A stretch of 64,000 bases of DNA from Agapanthus africanus (lineage: Eukaryota; Streptophyta; Magnoliopsida; Asparagales; Amaryllidaceae), in the NCBI GenBank assembly GCA_030015575.1, contig JASDDO010000026.1, forward strand, positions 450,035,096-450,099,095. Reading direction: 5' to 3'. A program made the position numbers and the translations under genes. The notes under the pieces were generated by a model, which did not search any database, was not told where the DNA came from, and was given only the letters and a program-made list of their open reading frames with translations. Numbering within the stretch: position 1 is the first letter of the stretch; the number at the start of each line of letters is the position of its first letter. Below are positions 11,287-23,166 of this stretch, one piece after another.

Positions 11287-11704
11287 TCATAGGACGCTAG
11301 GGGCAAAATTATCGGGAATTTCAAGTGTTGAAATTTGCAATGAGATTGCATACCTTCTATGAGATAGTTGGATCCCGATACCCGCTGCGAGTAAGAGTTA
11401 CTCCTGGGAGAGTTTTACACATTACAATTAGCCGATCAAGTAGGTGTCTAGAAAGGTGTTAACGAGGTTACGCCTCTGGGAAAACGAGGTTTACTTTAAT
11501 TAGGTTCGTGCGAAAGCACGGGGGACCTCCCTCAAAGTACCGACACTGGCCTGGCTGAAAAATTGGCGAACTTGTAGTGTGTAATTAATCCCGGCTAGTC
11601 TTTCCTTTTAAGGTTTGAAGGAAGATTTGATAAAAAGAAGTGGGAGCCATCCTGATTAGATAAAATAATAACCAATCTATTCTTGCAAGAGCACACACTG
11701 AGTG

Positions 11705-11725
11705 TTTTCTTCTCTCTCTCTCCAG
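11705..11725 (+). promoter_or_regulatory. Possible 3' splice site before pol
   Basis: A long pyrimidine run ending CCAG directly before GTAGCGACC, where the coding region begins. The same arrangement is found in Copia-B(-) (25201-25222 on the minus strand) and in Copia-A (42890-42911). It resembles a plant 3' splice site; splicing is inferred. Confidence 0.45.
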
Positions 11726-14520
11726 GTAGCGACCATATCACGCCTTAATCAAGATAATAATACGGAATATTGACCGAACCCGCTTGTTATACTGAGCTGG
11801 GGAACGTTGGTCCCGCTCCAACTTATAATTGTTATAAGATAGAGTAGGAAATTAGGGATTACCAGAATTCCCGTGCCGCCCAAACGAAGAGAGTGCATGC
11901 TGATGCATCATCTTCGGGTGTGTTCATTACAAAGAACTGTTTCTCAGTATCCTCTGCATTCTGGGTATGTGATACCAGATCAGGATCCCAGATATGTAAT
12001 CTGTTACATAGGGCTACAGCTAGGTAGAGAACTGAGAATGGGTGATAAGTTTCATGAGGCAGAAAACGGGGCAAGTGTTGCAGCCAAGTCTGTTGGTCAC
12101 TGTCACCCTGTATTCCAAATACATTGATTCTGAACGAATGTTATTAGATACCGAACCTGAATACAAAATCATATCAATCTCTTTATTAGTAAAGAAATGA
12201 TAAAATTTTGTATAGTTGGATAATGTTTTGAACATTTCCTACATCAAAAGTTGATCGGTTCAGGCACGTTATCTAAAAGCATTGATGTTCTAAATCAAAC
12301 TACAGTTCTTTAGTATACGGAACACACATAAGAGGGAGAGTTCAGAAATGAACGAATCCTACTTGAGGCATTGTAGACTAGGTCATATCAATGCGACCCG
12401 ACTAGCTGAAGTTACATGTAGATGAATATTTAAATCAGTTTGAATTTACATCTTGTGAAACTTGCCAGTCATGTCACAGAGATAAGATGACCATAGCTCC
12501 GTTTACTGGAAACAGAGAAAGAGTTAGTGAACTCTTGGGATGATACATGTTGATGTATGTAGGTCCCCTGTCTACACATACCAAGACCGGTTCTTTGTAC
12601 TTCATTACATTCTCTGATGATCTCTCAAGATTCAGACATATGTTCCTGTTGAAACACAAGTCCGAACCTTTTGAGATATTCACAGAATATACGTTAGAAG
12701 TAGAGAACGAATACGGGTATAATTATTATGTCCTTTGATGTGATCAAGGACGAGAATACTTAAGCACGGAATTCCTGGACTATTCTAAAGGAGAATGAGA
12801 TTCTCTCTCAGCATTACTCCTCCGTATACACCATAGCACGATGATATATCGGGGCGGAGCAATCACACCCTATATGATAAGGTGTGCTCTATGATGAGTA
12901 CTACTGAGTTACCTATTTCCTTTTTGGGAGTTATGCACTTGAGAAGCTGCATACCTATTGAATAGGGTTCCAATCAAATCAGTTGCCTACCACTTCATTT
13001 TTGATATGATAAGGGAAGAGCCCATCTCTTAAGTTAGTTAAGATTTGGGGTTGTCCGGGCTATGTTTAAAAGCAAAATCCGGACAAGCTCGAGGCAAGGT
13101 CAGTTATGTAGAACTGGAAATGTTCCAGCTATACAAACTACAGCTAATGATTTGATAAAACCAAAAGGATTCAATAGTTACCAATGAACCTCAGCCTCTC
13201 CGCCGATCTAGTTGGGTTCCTCACCCACCTGAGAGATACTTCGGTTTCTCTATGACAGTGGGAGCAAGGATTGCATCATGAGATGATGACCCAACTAGTT
13301 TCGAGCTGGCCATCAGGAGTGGGACTCTGTAAGAATGGCTGGATGCTTAGCGATCTGAGATGGAATCCATGTACACCAACAAAGTATGGACTTTGGTTGC
13401 TATATCTGAAGGGTTAAATCCCCATCAGGAGCAAGTATATCTTGAGAAGATTACTTGGTGTAGATGGAAAAGTTGAGACTTTCAAAGCTAGACTTGTTAA
13501 AGTTTTTCGTCATCGACCAGGCGTGGATAATGATGAAACCTTTTCACGTGGCTATGCTTAAGTCCATCCAGATCCTACTTGCCACGGCTACATACCATGA
13601 CTACGATATCTGGCGGTTGGGTGCCATGACTGCTTTTCTAAATGATGTTTTAGAAGAGAGAGTCTATAAGTACACAGTCAGAGGGCTTCGTAAACAGTGG
13701 GAGCAGCGGAAACGTGCACAAGATGCTTTATAGGTTAAAGCAGGCATCGCGGAGTTGGAACATTTGTTTTGATGTGTTAGTCAAAGAGTTTGACATCATC
13801 AAAATGGTAGATGAACCTTGTATAAACAAAAAGGTAGTAGGGAGTATGGTGATGATCCTCGTAGAGTACGTGGATGACATACTCTTGATAGGGAAGGAGT
13901 TTCCTATGCTATGCTCGGTCAATCTCCGCTTATCATAATGATTCTCCATATAGGATCAAAGTGATACCTCCTAAATCCTGGGTTTTGGATCTATGAGATA
14001 GATCTAATTAGATGTTAGGATTCTCACTAGTTGTAGTGAGATGGTATCAATCGATCCTGGGGAGAATCACTGGAAGGGTTCCAGGGTGATAAGGACGACT
14101 GAATGTCAATCACAGGAATTGTCTTTACCCTCAGTAAAGGGATGGTATGTTGGAAGAGTTCCAAGCTAGATACCGTGGCATACTAGACGATAAAGGCTCG
14201 ATACATCGCTACTTAAGATGCTACCAAAGAGGCAGTCTAGATGTATATTTGTTCATGAGATGAACTTAGTTCCTCCCATTGTGTGACAATGGAGTTGTGG
14301 CTTATGCCAAGGAACGCCCGTCCCATCAGTGATCCAGACATATTCTAAGGCAGTATCACCTGATCATGGAGATGGTTGATCTCCAGGGTGATCGAGGTTA
14401 GGAGAGTAGACTCAGAGGACAACACGGCGGATCCACTCACGAAGGCCTATTCCCAGAGAGAGATTTTTATGGGATGGTTGAGTATGAGATACTGCAACCA
14501 CTGCTACAGATGGCCCTAGT
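11726..14520 (+). pseudogene. Decayed Copia-B(+) pol (protease, integrase, RT, RNase H), no gag
   Basis: Alignable along its whole length with 21919-25200 read on the minus strand. Recognisable stretches: the protease region near 11925-12010 (TCTGGGTATGTGATACCAG..., the motif W-V-x-D-T disrupted), integrase pieces at 12340-12740 (YFITFSDDLSRF), connection and RT pieces at 13370-13940 including EYVDDILLIGKE at about 13864-13900, and RNase H scraps to 14500. No frame stays open beyond about 90 codons; there are many indels and stops, and ATG of the presumed start reads ATA. About 500 bp are missing relative to Copia-B(-), partly just after the RT motif. Not functional. Confidence 0.85.
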
Positions 14521-14533
14521 GCAAGTGGGAGAT

Positions 14534-16753
14534 TGTTAGTTATATGTATGCCCTAGAGGCCATTACTGTACATAAGATGTATATTGTAGTGGATGCTGGG
14601 ACATATATAGGGAGGACTTTCTCGCTCGACATGATAGTATGCTATCTGGTTACTCTTTACCTTAACGTGTACATTGATTGTCTCTCTGTTACATGTTGGT
14701 AAAGCCCTTAAGATGTGTACTTGACTATCTGGACTATGATGCGGATCAAACTAGTGGCGACATGGTAGTCCATAAGTACATCCTTCAAAGTCCCTAGTCG
14801 TGGGTATATCGAGACGGGGCATCGATATACCAGAGTAGACTAGCGTATACCTTCTCGACCCATACAGATGGGCGATGGATGATCCCATATCCATTGGTGT
14901 TTGACATCAGAGATGATATACGGGTGCTCAGTGGAGACTGGGTACACTGGACGGACTCGCCGAGAACTCCCAGATGGTATTATACCTTACGTCAGATGGC
15001 AGTTCTCAGGTGACACTAGTACATAGTAGTCTGTTGACCCGAGATCGTCATAGAGTCTTGTGTGGTTCCCACTGTGCTTTGATTTCCATCTTACCACGTC
15101 CAAGAGGGCGTGCAAAATGGTGGTTTTTGGGTACAATCCCGAATCACATGGAGGCAATGAGCGATAGGAGGGGATTCGTCTCTCCCGGTATAGGGAGTTG
15201 ATGTTGCGCTGTGTTCGATTGGCTATAACCGGAAATCCCTATCCAGGGTTGCTGAGATTTACTGGTAAGTGTTACCAGTAGTTTCTCAAATTGTTATAGA
15301 CCTCATATCGACACGACTTATCGAGCTATTGGGGTCTGACGTTTACCACCCCTAGGCGAGATATGCGACATATCAGACGATCGGACCGGACTGTACGGTA
15401 AGTGTTACTGGTTGGATTCACAGGAGTATGAGCGGGCTTGCTCGTCGATCTTCTGATCGCTCAATACCCGGGTGGCCGTTACATTTAGCAGACCGCTTGC
15501 GGCTTGTGGGTGTTTGATATGATTATCACCTGCTGCCGGCGTATTGACGAGTCTTTAGAGTCCTACACGGAGGTTTCCTGGCTCAAGCGAAACGAAATAG
15601 GAGCGCATATGAGATATGTGCGGGACCGAGAATAATGCGTGTATGTGATACCGTATTCCATTCTCGCGATGAATGTATCGAATGGTTGTATGTGATATAA
15701 CCTAGTTATCGAATCAACGATTGATTCGATAAGCCGATACATTGAATATTAGTCGGTTATATGCGATATGACCGGGTCGTTAAATCAAGTGTTGATTTAA
15801 TGATTTAATGCATAATTATTTATTTGATATATTTCTTTGCATTAACTAGTATTGGTTCACTTTAAATGGATTTTCTCACTTGAAGTTCACAAGTTGTATA
15901 TGTGATATACTTTTGTGCACTTGATTGTATCATGTTTGATGATACATGTTAACTTGAGTTTGTGTAAAGATTAAACCATGGTTATATGAGTGGTTAGGGT
16001 TTTGTTTATTTACTTATTCATTTATTTATTTCTTTTGTTCATTTTGGCAAAAGAAAATGATAAAGAGAAAATGGTGGCTTTCTTTGTTTGATATTGAAGC
16101 TTCATGAAGCTTTGACTAAGTCACCCTTTTGTCTCATGCTTAACCCTAACCATTCCACTTAACCCTAGTTCATTCTCTACACTTGACCATGGTTGGTTAA
16201 TGATAAGTATTCTTTTTATTTTCCTTTTTGAAAAAGACTTATCATAATATACTTCATCTTCTTCTTCTTCTTCTTCAAGAAGAAGCTTGCCTCCATCAAT
16301 GGCAACTTGAGAAAATGAGTGAGAAATCCAATTCTAAAGTGAACCCACTTCCTATTTCTTCATCCTCTACCTCTTGCCAAGTAGTATAGGGTGTTTTCTT
16401 CACAAGTTTCATGACTTGGTGAAGTGGGAGCTTGATCTAGTGATGCCTCGACGTAGATCATCTTCGGCACGAAGCCGACGACCTTGCCCGCCCATTTCTC
16501 CGATGAAGCCGACGCTAGAGCCCGGGATTCGATTTGGACAGCGAGGAGACTTCATTACGGAGCTATGGAGGTGGAGGACCGGATCTACAAAGGTTGTATT
16601 TCCATTCTTGTAGTTAAGTTGTTAACTAGTTGCCTGTGTTCGCCTATATATCTAGTTAACGATCCGTATTAGGGTTTCCCGGCACTTGTAAAATTTGAAA
16701 TTGGCATGGTTGATGCCTTGTGAGACCTCATTAGAGTGCCTAGGAACCCTACA
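14534..16753 (+). repeat. 3' LTR of Copia-B(+)
   Basis: Preceded by the polypurine tract AAGTGGGAGAT (14523-14533), starts TGTTAGTTATATG, ends CCCTACA at 16753, then the target duplication ATATG. Same length (2220 bp) as the 5' LTR with no net indel. Confidence 0.92.
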
Positions 16754-16758
16754 ATATG

Positions 16759-17072
16759 GACTCTTGCCTTGAGCTCCGCGTTGAAGTCTTGGATCTTCTG
16801 CTGCCTTTGTGTTTTGTGAATTGAAATGCCTAATGATTTTCCATTTGTTCCTTGAACTGGTAGGCGGCATTATACGGTAGTGTGCGGAAACCCGTATTTC
16901 TCTGTTTGTTGGTCGTAGTCCCACATTTGTTGCGACTTTTGATGAATTTCACTCTAAAGAGCTGAGAACCTGTAAGCTGCAACTATTTAGCAGACATGGA
17001 TCAAAAGTACCTACTTATATGCAATGTGATTAAGAATAGGCGATATAAAAATGCAAAAATCCGATATGAACA
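16759..17072 (-). repeat. Remaining part of the non-autonomous Athila 5' LTR
   Basis: Continues the LTR interrupted at 7946 and matches 2173-2490 (GACTCTTGCCTTGAGCT...GATATGAACA). After it, Copia-A LTR sequence resumes. Confidence 0.88.
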
Positions 17073-18359
17073 ACAGGGCAAGCGAGATTTTCTGGTTGGT
17101 ACTCCAATAGTTTCTCATGGTTTAATGGGCTACACTCCAAAACGACTTATACCGATATTAGGGGTCTGACATTTACCGCCCCTTAGGCCTGATATGTGAT
17201 ACTCTTAGACGAACAGACCGGACTGTATGGAGATTGTCACATTCAGGCTCAGTAGGAGTTCAGATGGGTTTGCTCATCGGCCTTCTTATCGACATCTACC
17301 TGGGGACCGTTACGTACATCTAGTACCGCTTATGGCCAGTGGTTAAACCCAATTCCAGCGTAGTGTCGAGTCTTTAGAGTCCCACACAGAGAGTTTCCCA
17401 GCTTCAGGCAAAACGAGTAGAGGTCGTATAGTTTTACGACTGGGTTCGATCACATACGTGTACTTGTGCGCGTTTGGTGTTCGAGCGGACAATACTAGTG
17501 GGCTTTGGTTTAAGACGGATCCTAGTATTTGATTATTGGATTAGCTTCGTCTCATTGTATTCGTGTTTCTCGGAACACGGATGCGGGTATGTATATACGG
17601 ATGAGAGGGGGTGAAGAAGGAGACATCTCATTAGAGTTTTGACCATTGACTTGGTCAAAGAAACTTTGAGAAACGGAAAAGTATTTGTTATTTTGATAAA
17701 TGGTAATCTTTTTTCGTCATGGCTACTTGGTTGACTATTTGACTTGCCTTGACTTGTCGACTATAGATATTTTGATGAGATATTTTTTGGCCTAGATATT
17801 TGCATGAGATATTTTCTGGCCTAAATATTTGCATGAGATATTTTCTTGCCATGACAAATGGTCATATATAAGCTAGCCATTACAATATTTTATTATCATT
17901 TATCAAAAACACATTCTCTCCCCTAAGCTTGCTCTCTTTTTCTTCCTCTCTAACCGTAGTGTCTCATGAGTTGAGAATCAAGGGTTTATTTAGATAAGCT
18001 ACTCATAATCATACTTTACTCATTCTAGGTCACTTAGTCTAGCACCTCATGTGATCTAGTTGCCTCATCTTGGAGGTTTAGCTCAAGGTTGGAACATTCG
18101 GGTGGATCTTCTTCGACTTCGAGAAGCCGACGAGGAGGAGCATCCATCATCACTTCAAGGAGCTCACATCAAAGAGGAGAAGAAAAACTTGTAGCTTGAG
18201 ATATAATCATCTTACCTAGTAGATACAACTCCTAGTTAGATTGTTAGTTAGGGTTTAGCAAAGATCCTTATGCATAGTCGTGTTACCTTGTTTGCAAAAA
18301 TCGTTTTTTACCCATTCTACCTCCCCGCAAAACTGTGGGGTGAGTAACGTCGACATACA
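17073..18359 (+). mobile_element. Copia-A 5' LTR, second part
   Basis: Resumes the LTR cut at 1030: blocks such as ACGACTTAT, GGGGTCTGAC.TTTACC, AGACCGGACTGTA and GAGTCTTTAGAGTCC lie in the same order as in the Copia-B LTR (8690-9000). Ends ACATACA immediately before a Met-tRNA primer site. A TATATAA at 17865-17872 followed by GCTAGCC is the likely TATA box, which would put the transcript start about 450-490 nt before the LTR end. Confidence 0.82.
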
Positions 18360-18360
18360 G

Positions 18361-18370
18361 TGGTATCAGA
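18361..18370 (+). other. Primer binding site of Copia-A
   Basis: TGGTATCAGA one base after the LTR end; the last bases of the canonical TGGTATCAGAGCC have drifted (AAAG). Confidence 0.8.
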
Positions 18371-19680
18371 AAGTAGCTAAACCATAACTAACATATTAGC
18401 AATGTCTTTAGAACATCGATCACGGAAAAATCCCGAAAACACGATATTTTTGTACACTTTCTGTCGAATTTTATATCTGGTCTAAAAATATTTTCTAGGA
18501 CCTTGAAAATTCGTGCAGGGTTTTTGTAGATTACAGAAGAAATTTGGGTGCCTAAATCGGTGAGACCACTGCGGAACCGCGGCAGAACCAAGCATTCTGC
18601 CGCCGTTCCGCGGCCGAGTCGACTCCGAGTTGCCCCAAATTTCGTTTGTAGGTCTCTAAGGTTGTATTGTGTTTTCTGTGATATTTTGTTTCTGCTCAGG
18701 ATATTTTGTGTACAGTATTGTACAGGGAGTAGATTCAAATGTGGGTTTTGATCGAAATTCTATGAATTTTGGCTAATCAGATTATATCAGTGATGTGTTA
18801 TATGTGCTGAACGTCTACAAATTGCTATACGTCGATTAGTAGGGGTTGCACATATCTGTGATGGTTATATTGGTTTGTGTTTATGAACTTATTGGATCGT
18901 CATGATGAATAGTCGGGTATGTGAGATGGGGGTTTTCATTCTTTCATTCGATGTAAAAATTTGTAAAGTGATGTAATATTATTTTTGCGGGGCACATCCG
19001 GGTTGAGGTTATTGCCACCGTTTTATTATTTCTTTTACTGTTTTTGCTCCTAGGATAAACCTAAGGTGGGGTGCACAAACTACCGGGTACTTTGAAGTGC
19101 CGAGTGGCCTACTCACTTTGTTGAGGGAGGTTGCTTCACTTCGGGTATTTGGCGGATAGTTTGCCGCACCCGTAGGGGTCTAGGGTGGGGTTTGGCTACC
19201 ATCACGACCGTGTAATCCGTCTTTTGTTACACGCTCAAACGAAACGCGGATTCCTAGTTTATCCAATGTGTTCATCTGTGATCTGGAATGCCTATCACTG
19301 CGTCTGACGAATGTATATATCTATATATAATATCTAGTAGACATTTCTTATGTTTTGCATCCGCGCTGGTCCAGCCCCCACTCTGTCGTTAGTTAAGTAA
19401 CCTAATGAGTGATGACGGGGCCCTATGGCGAATGCCGATGGCATAAGTGTACGTTATATTTTCGTTGTTTTCTGCAATGGTACGATTAATTGATGGGACT
19501 GCAGTAGATTAATGCAAAGAAAATAAACCAAAGCTGAATCGTTGGAACACTTTCAAAACCACTCGGTTTTTTCAAAACAGCAAAACTTTTAAAATGCGGA
19601 GCTTAAACCACTACTTTTAAAAGCTATCAGGTTCCTTCGATTATATCAAGTTCACTACGTTCACGGTTTTGCCAAATCCA
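18371..19680 (+). other. Copia-A leader, first part
   Basis: Non-coding. Shares with the Copia-B leader the block TTTGGCTA..CATCACGACCGTG.AATCCGT (about 19192-19222; 10297-10325) and GCATAAGTGTACGT (19440). Carries the GC-rich palindrome pair at 18568-18614. Stops at the duplication ATCCA (19676-19680), where Copia-B(-) inserted, and resumes at 30296. The 116-aa ORF at 18388-18738 is antisense and spans the palindromes; not a gene. Confidence 0.75.
18568..18614. repeat. Paired GC-rich palindromes in the Copia-A leader
   Basis: Units ACTGCGGAACCGCGGC (18568-18583) and GCCGCCGTTCCGCGGC (18599-18614), 31 bp start to start and 208-254 nt after the LTR. Together they form an inverted repeat: GCGGAACCGCGGCAGAA (18571-18587) pairs with TTCTGCCGCCGTTCCGC (18595-18611) with one mismatch. 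Confidence 0.8.
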
Positions 19681-21904
19681 TGTAGGGTTCCTAGGCACTC
19701 TCAAGAGGTCTCACAAGGCATCAACCATGCCAATTTCAAATTTTACGGTGCCGTGAAACCCTAGACAAGATCGTTAACTAGAATTTTAGGCGACAAAGTG
19801 AAACTAGTTAACTACTTAACTAAAAGAAAGATGCTACAACCTTTGTAGATCCGGTTCTCCACTTCCTTAGCTCCACGTAGACGTCATCTCGCTGTCCGTC
19901 TCGAATCCCGGACTCAAGCATCGGCTTCATCGGAGAAATGGGCGGGCAAGGTCGTCGGCTTCGTGCCGAAGATGATCTACGTCGAGGTAACACAAGATCA
20001 AGCTCCAACTTCACCTAGTTGTGAAACTTGTGAAGAAAACACCCAAAACCACTTGGCAAGAGGTAGAGGATGAAGAAATAGGAGGTGGGTTCACTTTAGA
20101 ATTGGATTTCTCACTTTAGAACTCAAGATGCCATTGATGGAGTCTTGTTTTCTTTCTTGAAGAAGAAGGAGAAGATGAAGATAGAATATGATAAAAGTTT
20201 TTTCTTAATAGAAAAGAAATCAATACTTATCATATCCTAACTAAGGTCAAGTGTAGAGAATAGACCATGGTAAGTGGGAATGGTTAGGGTTAAGCATGAA
20301 GACAAAATGGTCTCTTTAGTCAAAGCTTCATGAAGCTTCAACAAGCTTCATGAAAGAAAAAACCATTTTGTTTTCTTTTATCTATTTCTTATAAAAGAAT
20401 GGATAAATAAATAGATGAATAACTCAAAACCCTAACCATTATCATAACCATGGTTTAATTCTTTGCACAAACCCAAGTAAGTATGCATCATCAAACATGA
20501 TACAAACAAGTGCACACAAAAGCATATCACATATACTATGTGCACTTCAAGTGAGAAAATCCTTTTAAAATGAACCAATACTAGTTAATGCAAATTAATA
20601 TATCAAATATATAATTATACATTAAATCATTAAATCAACATTTGATTCAATGATCCGGTCATGTCGCACATAACTGACTAGTATACAATGTATCGATTTA
20701 TCGAATCAGTGATTCGATAACTAGGTTATATCGCATACAACCAATCGAAACATTCATCGCGAGAATGAAATACGGTATCACATACACGCATTATTCTCGG
20801 TCCTGCACATATCTCATATGCGCTCCTATTTCGTTTCGCTTGAGCCAGGAAACCTCTGTGTAGGACTCTAAAGACTCATCAATACGCCGGCAGCAGATGA
20901 TGATCATATCAATCACCCAAAAGCCGCAAGTGGTCTGCTAAACGTAACGGCCATCCGGGTATTGAGCGATCAGAAGATCGACGAGCTAGCCCGCTCACAC
21001 TCCTGTGAATCCAACCAGTAACACTTACCGTACAGTCCGGTCTGTTCGTCTGATATGTCGCATATCAAGTCTAGGGGTGGTAAACGTCAGACCCCAATAA
21101 CCGATAAGTCGTGCCGATGTGAGGCTCATAACGGGTCGAGAAACTACTGGTAACACTTACCAGCAAATCTCTGATCAGCCCTGGCCAGGGACTTCCCTGT
21201 TACGGCCAATCGAGCACAGCGCAACATCAACCCCCAATACCGGGAGAGACGAAACCCCTCCTATCGCTCATTGCCTCCATGTGACTCGGGACTGTACCCA
21301 AAGACTACCGTTTTGCATGCCCTCGTAGACGTGGTAAGGTGGAGATCAAAGCACAGTGGGGATCACACAAGACTCTATGACGATCTCGGGTCTACAGACT
21401 AACCTGCACAAGTGTCACCTGAGAACTGCCATCTGACGTGAGGTATAATACCATCTGGGAGTTCTCGGCGAGTCCGTCCAGTGTACCCAGTCTCCACTGA
21501 GCACCCGTATACCATCTCTGATGTCAAACACCAATGAATATGGGATCATCCATCGCCCATCTCATGGGTCGAGAAGCGTATAGGCTAGTCTACTCTGGTA
21601 TATCGATGCCCCGTCTCGATACACCCATGACTAGGGACCTTGAAGGATGTACTTATGGACTACCATGTCCCTACTAGTATGATCTGCATCATAGTCCAGG
21701 TAGTCAAGTACACATCCTAAGGGCTTTATCAACATGTAACCATTAGACAATTTAAAGAGACTAGTATACATGTTAGGATAAAGAGTAACCAGATAGCATA
21801 CTATCATACCGAGCAAGAAAGTCATCTCTATATATGTCCAAGCATCCAATATAATATACATCATCTGTACAATACTGGCCTCTAGGGCATACATACAACT
21901 AACA
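19681..21904 (-). repeat. 3' LTR of Copia-B(-)
   Basis: Plus-strand ends TGTAGGGTTCC ... CATACAACTAACA. On the minus strand it begins TGTTAGTTGTATGTATGCCC, the Angela/BARE-type LTR start. ORFs at 19820-20014, 21119-21328 and 21631-21894 are repeated in the other LTRs and are not taken as genes. Confidence 0.93.
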
Positions 21905-21916
21905 ATCTCCCACTTG
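21905..21916 (-). other. Polypurine tract of Copia-B(-)
   Basis: Minus-strand GCAAGTGGGAGAT directly before the 3' LTR, the usual plus-strand primer of this Copia group; the pol stop codon lies a few bases upstream at 21919. Confidence 0.88.
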
Positions 21917-21918
21917 CA

Positions 21919-22824
21919 CTAGGGCCAGCTGCTGTAGTATCGCATACCGAGCATCCCGAAGAGTCTCTCAAACTGTATCTGGGGAATGGACTTCGTGAGT
22001 GGATCCGTCGTGTTGTTCTTCGTGTCACCCCTCCCGACCTCGATCTCCCGGCGATCAACTATCTCCCGGATCAGGTGATACCGCATCAGAATATGCATGG
22101 ATCGCTGATGGGACCTGGGTTCCTTGGCCAAAGCCACCGCTCCATTGTTATCGCAATACAAAGGTATTGGATGCTCAATGGATGGAACCACTCCAAGTTC
22201 AGTAATGAACTTCTTGATCCAGACAGCCTTTTTGGCAGCATCATTGGCAGCGATGTATTCAGCCTCCATCGTCGAGTCTGCTACGGTTTCCTGCTTGGAA
22301 CTCTTCCAGCTAACCGCCCCTCCGTAAAGGGTAAAGACAAATCCCGACTGCGACTTAGAGTCGTCCTTATCACTCTGGAAGCTCGAATCGGTAAAGGACT
22401 CCACTTGGAGTTCTCCGTTACCATACACCAAGAGCATCTCTTTAGTCCTTCGTAAGTACTTGAGAATGCTTTTCACAGCTGTCCAGTGACTCTCTCCAGG
22501 ATCAGCTTGATACCTGCTCACTATACTTAGTGAGTATGCAACATCGGGTCTGGTACATAGCATCGCATACATGATAGAGCCTACTGCTGAAGCATAGGGT
22601 ATCCCTTGCATGCGAGCTCTCTCCAAATCAGTCTTGGGAGACATCTCTTTGGAGACAGTGACTCCAGAGATCGTGGGCAAGTTCCCACGCTTGGATTCTT
22701 CCATACTAAACCTCGTTAGTATGGTGTCAATGTACCTGGAATGGGACAATCCCAATATCCGTTTGGATCTATCTCTATAGATCCTTATTCCCAATATGCA
22801 GGAGGCATCACCAAGATCTTTCAT
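21919..22824 (-). pseudogene. Copia-B(-) pol: end of RT and RNase H
   Basis: An open frame of 301 aa starting MKDLGDASCILGI, in frame with the two upstream pol pieces and separated by one stop. It covers the last RT motif block (SRYIDTILTRF, PYASAVGSIMYAM, TRPDVAYSLSIVSRYQ) and a full Copia RNase H: D in SFTDSSFQSDKDD, E in TMEAEYIAANDAA, D in PLYCDNNGAVALA and D in NNTTDPLTKSIPQ. It ends 14 bp before the 3' LTR. RNase H looks intact; the usual AEY and DNxGA motifs are present. Sequence continues past the family's normal C-terminus by nothing. Confidence 0.9.
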
Positions 22825-22839
22825 TGAGAATATTTGTGA

Positions 22840-23163
22840 TCAGAAGAGCTTGACCGATTGCAGCATAGGAATATCATTTCCTATCAAGAGTATGTCGTCC
22901 ACGTACAATACGAGGAAGACAACCTTACTCTCTGCCACCTTCTTGTAAATACAAGGTTCATCTGGGTTTTTGACGAAATCAAACTCTTTGATAACGACGT
23001 CAAAGCAGATGTTCCAACTCCGCGATGCTTGCTTTAATCCATAAATGGATTTAAGCAGCTTGCACACCTTCCCGCTGCTCCCACTGTCTACGAAGCCCTC
23101 TGGCTGAATCATGTACACGCACTCTTCTAAATCACCATTTAGAAAGGCGGTCTTAACATCCAT
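22840..23163 (-). pseudogene. Copia-B(-) pol: RT catalytic core
   Basis: 107 codons, MDVKTAFLNGDLEE... to LVLYVDDILLIGND. The RT palm motifs are present: the first Asp in MDVKTAFLNG and YVDD. Bounded by two in-frame stops: TAG at 23167-23169, where relatives encode W in EIWQMD (TGG to TAG), and TGA at 22840-22842, where Copia-A has a Leu codon in FLSQ. So the three pol pieces were one ORF. Confidence 0.9.
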
Positions 23164-23166
23164 TTG

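Larger units (their letters stand above)
10181..11725 (+). other. Leader of Copia-B(+)
   Basis: A 1.5 kb non-coding leader, about 1.3 kb shorter than in the minus-strand copy (25203-28053); the part holding the GC-rich palindrome pair is missing. It retains two ~90-bp direct repeats (10711-10799, 10856-10945) and the triple box (11089-11286), and ends in a polypyrimidine-AG signal. ORFs here are short and not conserved in the relative. Confidence 0.75.
7947..16753 (+). mobile_element. Copia-B(+): complete but decayed gag-less Angela/BARE-like Copia
   Basis: Two 2220-bp LTRs (7947-10166, 14534-16753), Met-tRNA primer site, leader, pol relic and polypurine tract AAGTGGGAGAT, flanked by the target duplication ATATG (7942-7946 and 16754-16758). 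The flanking Athila LTR closes perfectly when the element is removed. By eye the LTRs differ at about 40 places (near 1.9%), so insertion was recent, yet pol carries many frameshifts and stops. No gag region exists between the leader's 3' splice-like site and protease. Confidence 0.9.
1031..17072 (-). mobile_element. Non-autonomous Athila-related Gypsy element, split by a Copia
   Basis: Two LTRs of about 1460 and 1451 bp (1031-2490; 6810-7946 plus 16759-17072) flank a 4.3 kb interior. On the minus strand the right LTR is followed by an Asp-tRNA type primer site. Its LTR start (minus-strand end ...CAATCA) and the words CAATCAA...ACGG and CCACAGGGA are shared with the Athila at 50820. Leader and 3' non-coding region also correspond to that Athila, but gag, protease, RT, RNase H and integrase are absent and a private ORF relic lies in their place. 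It inserted into the Copia-A LTR; the 5-bp flanks CCTGG/ACAGG look like an eroded target duplication. Confidence 0.8.

Noticed and set aside
18388-18738. A 116-aa minus-strand ORF
   Set aside because: It runs antisense through the Copia-A leader and across the GC palindromes, and has no counterpart in the Copia-B leader.
21631-21894. An 87-aa ORF starting MYALEA at the beginning of each Copia-B LTR (also 30017-30364, 63322-63585, and changed at 7888-8115)
   Set aside because: The ATG is part of the invariant LTR start and the copies are recent. In Copia-A and in the plus-strand copy the frame and its end differ. No sign of selection can be shown.
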